Part shown: one piece after another, positions 45,721 to 56,559 of the stretch | Layout: every line of letters starts with the position of its first letter | Position numbering within the stretch: the stretch's first letter is position 1 | Assembly (NCBI GenBank): GCA_037176725.1 | Contig: JAZBRS010000014.1 | Location: 77,110,501 to 77,174,500 of the forward strand | DNA: 64,000 bases | Direction: 5' to 3' | DNA from: Posidonia oceanica | Lineage: Eukaryota > Streptophyta > Magnoliopsida > Alismatales > Posidoniaceae | Notes under the pieces: model-generated | What the model saw: the letters and a program-made list of their open reading frames with translations, nothing else | Databases searched by the model: none | Told to the model about the DNA's origin: nothing | Translations under genes and position numbers: made by a program

Positions 45721-47018
45721 GAATAGGGCTACGATGGGTATGCAAATGGCGATTCCTAATAGGAGCTATCGTCGCAAAGGCGGATAGCTCAGAAGGGGAA
45801 TGGTCGCGAATAAGGTCGCAACAGGGGTGTCAGAAAGGGACGGTACTCAAGCTCCAGCAAGGGGAACTCGCTTACCAATCACTGCTGACACAAACAGAAG
45901 GAAACAGAGATTAGAATCTAAAAGACAGATGCAAATGAGTTAAGTTAGATGGCATGAATGATATGTATGCTTTCTAGTATGCCCCCCTCACCTATCTAGT
46001 GTATCCTAGTAGGTGATCTACTTCGGGTATCCCCAAGTGTACGGGTCATCGACTCAGGTCAGAAAAAGTAGACTCCCTGTCGAACTCATACCCAAAACTG
46101 AGGAAATAACAGGATGGTGCGTTGGTGGCCCTGACCCCGCCAAAGCGTGGGCAGTACCCTCCACGACACCGACACAACCCCTAGACAAAGGGGGGACAGA
46201 CCGACTGACTTGGCCCACGCCAAAAGCGGTGGAACATGAGGTCGGAACCGTCCTTCGCAGACTAGTAGGTGAACTCAGATGAGAAGAATGCATGCCCTAT
46301 ATGATGCTTATGCAAATGCTTAAAGTTTTTTATCTTGTGCATTTTATTAACCCAAGGGGGTGCAGGATTGTTTGAAGTCTCTAGTTGCACCTAGAAGTTC
46401 TTTTTACTTGCCATTTTTAGTTAACCACAGGGAGAGCAAACAGTCTCTACTATCCTAGGCATGGCATGTGCGAAAGAGAAGAAAATCAACCAAATATGGC
46501 AGGCAAACAGCATACAACATAGCAAAAGGCAAGTGCATGGCATGTGCGAGTCTTTGTGAGCATGATAGTGAAGAGAAAGCATTCATCACGTCAAAAGGCA
46601 TATATGTAGGGCAAGTGCTTGTGTAATGACATAGCAAATGTGTAAAAGAAAGCATTCATCACTCAAAAGGCATGTATTGTTGCCAAACAAGTATGTTGAC
46701 ATGCATTGTACAGGAAATAAAGCAATAATAAGCAAGCAAGATAAAGGAAGATAAAGACAGGTAAGCTGTAAAGCAAATAAGAGCAGAAGCATGGAAATAA
46801 GAAAGTAAACAAGCAACAGAAATGAAGCAGAGCAAGATAGAGAAAAAACCAAGGCAAAGCAGCCGAGAGGGGTGCGAAACCCAAGCAAAGTAGCCATAAG
46901 GCGACTTGCTAGGAATTTGCACAGAAGAGCAACAAAAACTGGCAAAGAGGCAAACAAAGGCAAAGCAAAGCTGCGAAAGCGGCGAGCAAAAGCCAGAAAC
47001 GAAAGCCGGAGTCTAGCT
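45721..47018 (-). other. 5' leader of element 3 between PBS and gag
   Basis: Non-coding leader of about 1.3 kb, matching element 2 from about 46460 downward. Rich in GCAT/ATGC words and A-rich repeats (46660-46900). A 244-residue frame crosses from here into the LTR but has no family resemblance and is not called. Confidence 0.6.
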
Positions 47019-47036
47019 TCCCCAGCAGAGTCGCCA
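47019..47036 (-). other. Primer binding site of element 3
   Basis: Minus strand TGGCGACTCTGCTGGGGA, one base inside the 5' LTR end. This 18-nt type is the one described for Ogre/Tat elements as complementary to the 3' end of a plant tRNA-Arg. The tRNA match is from family knowledge and was not checked here. Confidence 0.85.
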
Positions 47037-47202
47037 CTGTAGTAATCCTGGTGCTCAGATTGTCCATGCACACTGCCAGAAGTTCGCGTGCACCGATCGG
47101 AATTAGGCTCACTATAAGCGGCTATGTCCGAGGAGGAGGGCTCAACTCGAAAACACTTAAAATAGAGGAGAAAAGATAAGAAAAGAAGAAGATAAGATAA
47201 TT

Positions 47203-47213
47203 CAGAGTCGCCA
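47203..47213 (-). other. Second PBS-like sequence inside the 5' LTR of element 3
   Basis: Minus strand TGGCGACTCTG, identical to the first 11 nt of the PBS and likewise preceded by a CA-G step (ACACGG versus CTACAG). It lies about 170 bp upstream of the real PBS. Confidence 0.6.
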
Positions 47214-47734
47214 CCGTGTCTATTATCGGGAGACAAGGAAAACCGGGGTAATGCGCGAGTTAACACGCAAAACCAAGTAAAGGATGCAATGCAAAGCAAT
47301 GCAAAGGAAAACAAATGCAAATGAGATGACTCATGCCTAGGATAAGGGCAATATGGTCATTGCGGGCCAAAAGACTGGGCAAGGACTCCTGTTACGTGCG
47401 GGGAAGGTGTTAGGCACCCCCGACACGCCCGAGAATCGGTCTTTCTTGGCTTACACTCGCATATGCTGGGAAATGCAGGTTTGAATGCCCAAATGCCAAT
47501 GAATGCCTGAGTGAATGTTCAAAGGTGTGCTCTAAGTGATGGCATACAATGCAAGGAAGTAAACGTACAGTCTAAGTGCTCAGCAACGCTGTCTGTGTTC
47601 CGAACCGGGCGAAACCTGGCTCGTGAGAACTCCAGGCAGTAAGCATCACTGCCCTCTATGCAAATGCAAGTGAAAAAGCAAAACGGCGGTAAAACCAAGC
47701 AATGTAGGCGACACGCAAGAGAAAACAGCATAAA

Positions 47735-48178
47735 ACATGCGAAACGGCGCGAGAAACGGAAGCAGCATGCGAAACGGTGCAAGAAAACGAGATCGGCACG
47801 CAAGACGGTGCAAAAGACAAGGCGGCACGCAAAACAGTGCGAAAAAGCAAAGCGGGCACGCAGAACGGTGCCAAAACAAGGCAGGCACGCAAAACGGTGC
47901 GAGAAAACAGAGCAAGCATGCAAAATGGTGTGAGAAAGCAAAGCGGGCATGTGAAATGGTGCCAAAAAAGCGGACACGCAAAATGGTGCCAAAAGGAAAG
48001 TGGGCACGCAAAACGCTATCAAAAGCGAAGCGGGCACGCAAAACAGTGCCAAAAGCAAAGCTGGCATGCAAAACGGTGTCAAAAGCGAAGCGGGCAAGCA
48101 AAACGGTGCCAAAAGCAAAGTAGGCACGCAAAACGGTGCCAAAGACAGAGCGAGCACGCAAAACGGTGCCAAAGCAAG
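47735..48178. repeat. 30-bp hairpin-bearing tandem array in the 5' LTR of element 3
   Basis: About 14-15 copies of the unit seen at 27372-27692 (core GGCACGCAAAACGGTGCC plus AAAAGCAAAGC), i.e. several more than in the 3' LTR. Frames stay open in both directions with a ten-residue period. Confidence 0.87.
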
Positions 48179-48949
48179 CGAAATAAAACATCGATAAAGC
48201 CATGTGGATGCAGATGCAAAGAGGAAGAGCAAGAGAAGCAAAGGGGAGCAAACAGCGTAAGTGTGAGAACGAACGCTGTTTAAGGACCACGTAATGTAGG
48301 TGTGAAGACCTACAAAGGGGAAAGGAAGCAAGTGGAGGGATTACCACTGTTCTGTGACCATTTTCCACCAAAGTGTCCCACGATGTGTCTCGCACGCTAC
48401 CAAAAGCTCGCGATGCAATCGAATCGTGGAAAAAGGGGGAAGAAAGTTACAATTAGTGGTGAATCCAGGGGAAACGCAACACAAAGATACCAAGAATAAG
48501 CGAAAAGGGGAATAGAGTTGATAAACAGGAAGAGGGAATCCTAATCTACATGCTCGAGAAATCAGAAAACAAAAACAAAGGTTGCAATGCAAATGGGGTG
48601 CAAATGAATACTGTGCAGGGGTTCAGAAGGACTTACCTTGGGAATCTGAAGCCTGATCTGAGAAATGCTTGGTCCATGTGGAAGAGCACTCCACCGGGGT
48701 CGTCCAAGTAGCTTGGTTGAGAAGGTCCAACGGCCAGATCAAAAGATATCCTAGCTTCAAGGCAGAGGGGCCAGAACAGTGGAAAAGAATGGATCTAGGT
48801 GTAAAGGTGGTCCTAGGGGTGTACAAAACAGGTCCTCCCATGTAAATGGGAGCTAAGTGTGTTTAAGTGTGTGCAAAAATGCTGAATGCAAAGATGCATG
48901 AGTGCAATGCATGCAAAAATGCCAGAAAAGGACCTAAGAATAATCTTTC

Positions 48950-49880
48950 AGAAAACTTAGGAACCTATGTGCAAGTTTTGAAAAAGTGGGACCTAAATGC
49001 AAAGATTGTGAAAAATTAGGGGCTTATATGCAAGATTTTTGAAAACTGGAGGGTCTGAGTGCAATTTTGCAAAATGCAGGGTTTAAAATGCAATTTTATT
49101 AGGTAAACAAGTAGTTGGATAAGTTTTGAAATCATGTGGAGGATTAACATGCAATTTTGAAACATGCAGGGGTTGAAATACAATTTTATAAGCAAAATGT
49201 GGTATTAAATGGTCTGTAAATGCAAACAGAGGACCTATGTGCAATTTTTAAATATGCAGGGTCTAAAATGCAATTTTTGTAAGGAAAAATGTGATTGTGA
49301 TTTTTGAATGGTCTGTGCATTAATAGTGGGCCTATGTGTGATTTTCAAATATGCAGGGTCTAAAATGCAATTTTATAAGCAAAAATATGCATTTAAATGA
49401 GTTTTATAAACATGCGGAGGACCTATGTACAATTTTAGAACATGCAGGGTCTATAATGCAATTTTATAAGCAAAAATATTAAAAAACAGATGCTGTGCAT
49501 GAATATGAAGGGCCTATATGCAAAAATCAGAAACTGAAGGGGAAAAATGCAATGCAGTAAGAAAAGATGAAAAATAAATGCATAATCAACAGATCAAAGG
49601 ACTAAAATGTAAATAGAGGAAAAGACAGGGTTTAAAAATGCAATTTACTAAGATAAACTTAGAATATTAAATGAGATTATTAACTGAAGGATTGAAATGC
49701 AAAAATAAGAAACTACAGACCTGAACTAAAATAAACTTAAAAAGAAAACACAGTAGAAGGACTAACATGCAATTAATTAGTTTTTTAAGTTTTTCATGTA
49801 ATTTAATAAGATTTAAATTCAAAATTAAATGAATGTTAAACGAAGGCAGGACTGGAAAGCAATAAACTAAAAACAGAAGC
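48950..49880. repeat. TGCAATTTT / GGACCTATGTGC repeat block in the 5' LTR
   Basis: Counterpart of 28430-29360 with the same order of blocks and few differences. Confidence 0.65.
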
Positions 49881-50374
49881 TGAAAATGCAATTTATGGCA
49901 AAATAGCTTAGCACAGGAAAAATAAATACACAGTAAAAAACCAGCGGAGTGGCCACTATAGCAACTGCAACCAGTGGCCAAGAAAAGCGGAGGAGGGAGG
50001 CTGAGGAGGTGCAGAGGGGTCGACGACGTCCACCGGGGGCAGGCGGAGCTCGAAGCGGCGTCGGCGTGGCTTGGTGCTACCTGGAGCAGGCCGGAGAGCT
50101 AGACGGAGGACTGTGGGACAGGAGGAGGTCGACCAGACGTTCGGCGCGTTGTCGTGGTGGTCTGAAGGCATGGTTGAGATCCTGGAGTCAATGCGGACCT
50201 CGGGTGATCCCTGGAGCTGGCTTCTGCTGACCAGAGCGGCGAGGCGAGCGTTGGGCTCGCCGGAGAAGGCGGGTCAACAGCAGTGCTGACCCGACAAAGG
50301 AGGAGAGGAAAACCTAATCTAATGGTTGGAAAAGCTAGAGAAGGAGAAAATTAGCTTAAGTGGGGGGAATGGTA

Positions 50375-50376
50375 CC
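50375..50376 (-). promoter_or_regulatory. Possible 5' splice site in the LTR leader
   Basis: Minus strand AACAG|GTACCA. The aligned places in the LTRs at 55281 and 60630 read CGG|GTAAGA (58277) and AAG|GTAATC (63544). All are followed by a CT-rich stretch and a conserved CTCTAGCTT/CTCTTGCTTC block. It could start a leader intron. Weak site in this copy. Confidence 0.3.
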
Positions 50377-51160
50377 TGTTTTGCTGGCCGAAATGCCCTC
50401 CCAACATCGGCTGATTCAGTGGTCGCTGGCAGAGTTCGTCCGGTCGTTGCAGGGGCAGTCGACGGCTCGGGCGTGCTTGGATCCACTCAGTGAAGTCTTC
50501 TGGAGCTCACTGGACGTCTGGAACTGAGCTTCGATGACCGGAGGAGGATTTGGCTCCAGTGGGTGCTCTGAAGGCAGCAGGAGGTGGGTGAAGGTGTTCT
50601 CTGCCCTCTGGATCAGTTGGAGGGTGCCGGCGACTTGCTGGTTGCTAGGTGGAGGTGTGTGGATGCTAAGGTGGGTCTGAGGAGGGCGGGAGAGGAAGAT
50701 GGCAGCTGGGTTGATTTTTTGGCAGAGTGGGTTGTAGGTGTTTGTTGTGGTTGGCTCCGACTGTGGGGGAGATGATGGCTAAGGCTCAGATGGGTTGGAA
50801 AGCTGGGGTTCTAGGGAGTTTGGTGGTGGAGTTTGGAAGGATTTTGGGGACTGTGGAGTTGGGAATTTTGGGAGGTGGAGGTGTTGGGTTCTGAGTTGGG
50901 TTTTGGGTGACTGGAGGGTGGTTTCAGGGGGATTTTGGTCGTGGAATGGGGGGCTGTGAAGCTGGTTTTCTGGGTGGATTTGGGGGCGGAAATGGAGGTG
51001 ATTCTACTAGGTGTGGGTGCTCTGGTTTGGATGGAAAAGAAGAGGATGAAGAGGACTGAATTTTCACTAGGGAAGAAGGAGAGGAATGGGTGGCTTCTGC
51101 TCTGAATTCTCTCACTCTCTCTGGACGACGAAAAGGCGTGGAAGGAGGAGAAGACTGGAG

Positions 51161-51170
51161 GCTTTATCAG
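51161..51170 (-). promoter_or_regulatory. Possible TATA-like element in the 5' LTR of element 3
   Basis: Minus strand CTGATAAAGC, positionally conserved with 30669-30678 and with 62566-62576 of a diverged LTR. Conservation between diverged LTRs is the only support. Confidence 0.33.
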
Positions 51171-51379
51171 CTGCTGAAGGAGTGAAGCGCGCAGTGGATT
51201 CAAATTCCCCACCGGTGGGAGGCTGCTGGTTGCAGAGCGAGGACAACCGGAGGCAACGGGCAATTAATGCCCCCGGAGATCCTGCTGAGATGCGAGAGAG
51301 GAGGGATGAGCTGGATGCTGATGGTGATCGGGAGGGAAGGAGGAATTGAATTTTGAAGAGGAGAGGGAGATGCTGGCGG

Positions 51380-51650
51380 GAGAGATCTGAGGAAGAAGAA
51401 GAAGAAGAAGGAGGAGGGAAGAAGGAGGAGGTTGCATGCGGGCCGGGCCTGGCTATGCGAAAAAGAAAGAAAAAAGAAAAAAAGAAAAAAGAAAGGAGGG
51501 GAAGAGGTGGAATGGGCCAGACCGGTCCTAGGAAAAGAAAGAAAAATAAAAAGAAAGGGAGAAAGAAGAAAGGGAAAGGAAGAAGGGAAAGAAGAAGGAA
51601 ATTAAAAATAAAAATAAAAATGAAAATAAAAATGGAAACAAGAATAGAAA
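51380..51650. repeat. Purine-rich (GA/A) tract in the 5' LTR
   Basis: Same tract as 30890-31140, slightly different A-run lengths. Confidence 0.7.
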
Positions 51651-53125
51651 GATTTTGAAAAAGTTTTTAGAGTAGTTGTGTTTGAGTTAGGATTTTAATT
51701 GGGTTTTTTAGTGATTGTTTTTAATTAGTTAATTAGGATTACGGAGTTCTAGTTTTGATTAGGATTTTGAGTTTTCTTTTAATCGTTTCTTGATTTGGTT
51801 TTTAAATGTTTGTTAACAATTTTTAGTTGTTCTTAGTTAAGTTTTTCTTGTTATGTCTTTGGGATGTTAATTAGGATTTTTAAAGATTGTTTTTAAATTA
51901 GGGTGAGTTTTAGATTTTTGATTTTAGTCCTTTTAGGGTTTTGTTTAAGTCTTCTTTGATTTGTTTTTAATTTTGTTTGTTAAGTTCTTTTAATATTTTT
52001 AGTTAAGTTTTTTCTTGTGAAGTTTTTAATTAAGTGTTTTAAATTTTTGATTGTTTCTTTTCTTCTTTTTAATTAAGTTTTGAATTGCTTCCTTTGGATT
52101 TAAGTTAAGTTTTTTCTTAATTACTTGTCTTAGTGTTCTTAATTATTTTCTTTCTTTTTAGGATTTGTTTTTTTTATTGTTTTTAGTAGGGTTTTCACTT
52201 TTGGTTTGTTTTGATTATGTTTTGGTTTTTTGCTTGATTTTATAGTATTTTCTTTTTGTTTGTTTTGCATTTTTTAGCTTGCATTCTTGGTTCTTGGTTC
52301 TTGGTTTTAGTTAGACTTAGTTAGGTTTTTGTTTTTAATTGTTTGTTTAATGTTTTTAATTACTTCTTTTTAGGGTTTTGATTTGTTTTTCTTTTGTTTT
52401 AGAGTTTTGAAGGTTTTTAAGGGTTTTTTGAAGATTTAGTAGAAGAGAGGAAAAGAAAAGAGAAAGGAAGAGGAAAAAGGAGAAATGGAGGAGTAAAGAA
52501 CAAAGAGAGGAGTTGAAAGAAAATATTTTTTAGAAAATCAAAGAATAGGCTAAAAATAAGATAAAAATAGAAATAAGATTCAGAAGAGATAGATGCACAA
52601 GGGGGCCCACAGCCAGGCAAGGTGAAGGGAGAGAAGGGAGTGAAAAGAAGGAGGATAATCAGGAGAGAGAGAGGAGAGAGAAAAGAATAATCCAGGAGAG
52701 AGAAAAGGATAATTTGGTGAAATCAAGGGGTTAGAGGTTTAGAAAAGAGGTGAAATTTGTGGAGTGTGTGGCCTCGGATCTCTAGTATTGGACCTAGGGT
52801 TTGGGTTTGGTTTTGGGAAAGTTTTGGAAGGGTTTTGAGGTGTAGAAAAAGGGTAGTTTTGCCTAGGTTTTCTAGGATTTTTGGGAGTGGTTTTGGTTTG
52901 AAATTTTGAGGGTTTTTGGGTAGGTTTGCTAAGTTGGGAATGGTGAGTTTTCTTATGGTTTTTGGGTAGTTTTTGGGCTTGGGAAAGAGGTGTAATTCTA
53001 GGTTAAGTTTGGGCTTGTTTTGGAGAGATGTATGAAAAGGAATGTGTAGGTTTGGACCTAGATTTGGATCCCAAAGTCACCAGCAGATTCCAATTGATTC
53101 AGCCTGTCAAAATGGGATGTCAACA

Positions 53126-53130
53126 CAAGC
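53126..53130. repeat. Target site duplication of element 3, right copy (CAAGC)
   Basis: Pairs with CAAGG at 26670-26674. Confidence 0.75.
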
Positions 53131-54159
53131 TTCTGGAAACCGACGCACCACATCTTCTGCTTCGGTAGGACGGAGCTGACACCCACACTAAAGGAAGTGC
53201 GCCGGATCTACTGCTTCTCCAAGATCTTGGGACCGCCCATCTTCATGAGGCGCGACAGATATATCGCGGTCCTGAGCCATCTGACGGGGCTCTCTACTCA
53301 AAGCTGCCAGCAAGGACTGATCTGCACCAATGGGCCTACGCCCCTGCTTCACCTAGCACACTTTGATGAGACTGTGGAAAGGCGTGCTGAACTCGGAGAC
53401 GAGCTGTGGCTCCGAGGATTTGTCACCTGCTTCGTTGGCAAGCTGATCTTTACTCATGGTAAAATGACAGTGGCCATCGAGATCACTGAAATAGCACTTA
53501 CTGTGGTGACCCGGCAGATAGACCTGGCACTAGTTGTCTTGGCAGAGACATATTGCGGGCTGGACCGCGTCTCGCATCGCTGCCGCCACTTCCACGGCTG
53601 CAGGGCACTCATACAGATCAGGCTAGCCACACACTTAGAGATGGATCTTCTACGCCGCCAGGCGCATGCTTTCAAAGCCTACTACAATAGTGGCCATGCC
53701 AAGACAATCAAGAGCGTCAAGGAAGAATACGAGAAGCTATCAGAGCTGACGAATGATGTAGTAACCTAGCGTATCATCTCCTCCACAGCCGAACCATTCA
53801 CTGTCTTCTTCAGCACATGCGACATGCAATTGGTCGTGCTACTAGGATTCACTACAGGTGTGGAATACCACCCAATCAGGGTCATGCGGCAGTTTGGCTT
53901 CTGGTAGGGCACCTTCGTTGACAACACGGTGCCCAGACTTCTCCAGACATATCCCCTTAGTACAACTGCTACAACGAAAGAGCTGGCCAATCTAATGCAG
54001 CATGGAGTGCAGTCGACAGACATCGTAGCTGCGAGAGGCAAAGGATGCACTCCTGAGTACGTGACCGAGGTGCAAGAGCTCTGGCCCATCAATGAGATCC
54101 CGCTAGGTGGCCCCCTATTGCCTGACTCCAGGAAATCCAAGAAGGCCCGAACCAGCTAA
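53131..54159 (+). pseudogene. Extra ORF of element 2, 3' part
   Basis: Resumes the ORF begun at 26501: FCFGRTELTPTLKEV, GPPIFMRRDRYIAVLSHLTGL, ELGDELWLRGFVTCFVGKLIF, then TAG at 53767-53769, a second TAG near 53905, and the basic end KSKKARTS with TAA at 54157-54159. Similarity to the element 3 copy holds to the last residues. The ORF is free of frameshifts over its whole length, while gag and RT of the same element are frameshifted. Function unknown; see the element 3 copy. Confidence 0.8.
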
Positions 54160-54599
54160 GGCACCTATGTAGCTGCTTGTTTAGTTTCTTTCCAAGTTAT
54201 GCTGTATCTTTTGGCCTGCCACAGGTGTGTAATCAACAGTTCTATCAATGCAAGAGTATTTTGTGCCATCTGATTGTACTTCAAGACTACTTAATGCATT
54301 TCATATCCTTGTCAATCATACCTTAGGGCCCCTGGCCAGACTTGCTGCCAAAATGATGCAAGAAAGTCCTCAGCAATCAATCCAGATGCTAGAATCTCTG
54401 CAGACCCACGCCGTCAAGTCATCCCCAAACTACTCGTATGACAAACGTGTCAGTTTTGTCTCCATCTCTTGTTTTCGATGCCAGGGGTGCTTTCGCCAAC
54501 CCCAGGTATCATCCTGATACCAGGAGCAACTTTTTTGGCTGTCCCTTGGTATCATTTCCCCCGTGATATGCCTGGATGTTGTGGGATGATTTACTCTCG

Positions 54600-55280
54600 C
54601 AAAACCCTTTGCCGATCGATAAGTCCGATATCTTATCACTTTCTCCTTTGCCGGTCGATAAGTCCGATATTTTATCACTTTCTTCTTTGCCGGTCGATAA
54701 GTCCAATATCTTATCACTTTCTTCCTTGCCGGCCGATAAGTCCGATATCTTATCAATCAACCAATCTTTCTTCCTTGGCGGTCGATAAGTCCGATATCTT
54801 ATCAATCAATCGAATCAAGCACCTCTTCGGTTGATGATCCAAAACTCATCTCTCTTTTGGCTGATATCCAAAACTATCACTCGCAATTGCCCCCTTTCGG
54901 TTGATAGGACCGTAAACTATCACTTCTGGTTTGATGGACCGTAAAACAACGCTCTCCGGCTGATGATCCGAAACTCATCTCTTCTCCAGCTGATGATCCG
55001 AAACTCATCACTCTTTTGGCTAATATCCGAAACTATCACCTGCAATTGCGTTTTCCGGCTGATATCCAGTAACTATCGACTCACAACTGCATCTTCTGGT
55101 TGATAGGACCGTAAACTATCGCCTCCGGTTGATAGGATTGTAAACTATCGCTTCCGGTTGATAGGATCGTAAACTATCACTTTCGGTTGATAGGACTGTA
55201 AACTATCGCTTCCGGTTGATAGGACCGTAACTATCGCTTCCGGTTGATAGGAACGTAAACTATCGCTCCCGGTTGATAGG
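54600..55280 (+). repeat. Dyad tandem arrays of element 2
   Basis: About five GATAAGTCCGATATCTTATC units (54618-54810), then mixed GATGATCCGAAACTCATC and GATATCCAGTAACTATC units, then about eight GATAGGACCGTAAACTATC units to the edge. All unit types keep an inverted repeat (GATAAG/CTTATC, GATGA/TCATC, GATAG/CTATC). Opposite orientation to 32166-33525, as expected for the two elements. Confidence 0.85.
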
Positions 55281-55329
55281 TGTTGACACCCCATTTTGAT
55301 AGGCTGAATTAGTGGATCTCTCTAGCGGC

Positions 55330-55640
55330 TAGGAAAAAACCAAAACCACACCCATTTTCTAACCCAAAAAACCACTCCAAAAACTCTAGGAAAACCTACA
55401 CTTTTTCAACCTAGAAAACTACCCAAAAACTCTAGGGAAACCCACACTTTTTCAACCTAGAAAACCACTCCAAAAACTCTAGGAAAAGCTACACTTTTTC
55501 AACCTAGAGAACTACCCAAAAACTCTAGGAAAACCCACACTTTTTCAACCTAGACAACCACTCCAAAAACTCTAGGAAAACCTACACTTTTTCAACCTAG
55601 AAAACTACCCAAAAACCATAGGAAAATCCATCCTTTTCAA
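55330..55640 (+). repeat. Two-part 93-bp higher-order repeat in LTR 4
   Basis: Alternating 47-bp (CCACTCC...) and 46-bp (CTACCC...) versions of a unit with AAAAACTCTAGGAAAACC and CACTTTTTCAACCTAG. About three dimers, the last degenerate. Confidence 0.8.
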
Positions 55641-56559
55641 CCTAGAAAACCCTCCAAAAAACCCTTAGAATCTCCCACCAAAACCACTCCCAAAAACCCT
55701 AGAAAACCTAGGTAAAACCCCCCTCTTTCTAGACCCAAAAACCCTTTCAAAAATCTTCCAAAATCCCACTACAAACCCTAGGTCAAACACTAGATACCTT
55801 AGATCACACACTCACCAAATCCCACTTCATTTCCAAGCCTCTATCCCCTTCATCTCTCCAAATTATCCTTTTCTCTCTCCAAATTATTCTTTTTCTCTCT
55901 CCTGATTATTCTTTTCTCTCTCCTCTCTATTCTCCTTCTTATTCTTCTTCTTTTCTTACTCTCCAGTGGGCCCACCTCATTCTTGCTCCTCCCCACCAGT
56001 TCTCCTTTCTTCCCTGTATTTTATCTTTATTTTACTTTATTTTATTTTATCCCCTGCTATTTGATCTTTATTTTCTTTTCATCCCTTCCCTTCTTTCTTC
56101 CTTCATCCCTTCCTTTCTTTCCTTCATTATTTCCTTCTTCCTTTTCCCTTTTCTCCACCCTAAACCCTAGACCAAAACCCTAAACCCTAAACCCTAGAAA
56201 ACCCTAGGAAGAACTACACTTAAAACCTTAGGAAAAACCTAGCAAAACCTTAGGAAAACCTAACAAGACCTTAACCTAGAAAAACCTAGCAAAGACACTA
56301 GGAAAAACCTCCCAAAACCCTAGATCACATCCCCCTCAACCCTAAGAACACACCTGCACAAAACCAAATTCAATTCCAAGCCTCTTCCCTTCCTATCTCT
56401 CCTGATTATTCTTTTCTCTCTCCTGATTATTCTTTTTCTCTCTCCTGATTATCTTTTTCTCTTTCCTCACTATTCTCCCCCTTTCTTCTTCTCATTTCTT
56501 CTCTAAACTCACCATCGGCCCCATTTAACACTTCTTAAAACAATTAAAGAGAAAAATCC

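Larger units (their letters stand above)
26675..53125 (-). mobile_element. Element 3: complete 26.45-kb Tat element (family B) nested in element 2
   Basis: Bounded by TG...CA LTRs (47038-53125 as 5', 26675-31631 as 3'), a PBS directly inside the 5' LTR, a PPT directly before the 3' LTR, and a 4/5-match 5-bp target duplication. Order on the minus strand: leader, gag, protease, worn G-patch and linker, RT, RNase H, archaeal-type RNase H, integrase, A-rich spacer, extra ORF, dyad tandem arrays, PPT. Size, long LTRs, PBS and extra ORF all fit an Ogre-type Tat element. Stops in gag, RT, RNase H and INT plus a changed RT active site make it non-autonomous. Confidence 0.93.
47038..53125 (-). repeat. 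5' LTR of element 3 (6088 bp)
   Basis: On the minus strand begins TGTTGACA, ends GGATTACTACA, and is followed by the PBS. Order along its own strand: AT-rich region, polypyrimidine tract (51650-51380), TATA-like CTGATAAAGC (51170-51161), C-rich region, GC-rich block with a possible splice donor, TGCAATTTT repeats, 30-bp hairpin array, PBS-like duplicate, end. If the TATA-like site is used, R-U5 exceeds 4 kb. Confidence 0.93.
53131..55280 (+). mobile_element. Element 2, right part: end of extra ORF, 3' region and dyad arrays
   Basis: Continues element 2 after the nested element 3. It ends where an LTR-type sequence (TGTTGACACC) starts in the middle of an array unit (GGTTGATAGG|). No PPT precedes that LTR start, so element 2's own PPT and 3' LTR are not visible. 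They are displaced beyond the insertion or lost. Confidence 0.8.

Noticed and set aside
46586..47320. 244-residue frame with hydrophobic stretches
   Set aside because: Crosses the PBS and LTR edge of element 3 and is not kept in element 2's leader; composition artefact.
47519..48395. Long frames of 249-270 residues with hydrophobic LAPFCVPALL-type repeats, resembling membrane proteins
   Set aside because: They are the 30-bp LTR array read in multiple of three; several frames are open on both strands, with no start context or family match.
50811..51263. Pro/Ser-rich frame of 150 residues in the LTR, with a looser counterpart at 62509-63437
   Set aside because: Lies over the C-rich region around the presumed start of transcription; similarity is at the DNA level and there is no conserved frame or domain.
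56155..56205. CCCTAAA-like telomere repeats
   Set aside because: Only two or three copies, embedded in AAACCCTAGAAAA-type LTR sequence of the same composition; not an interstitial telomere.
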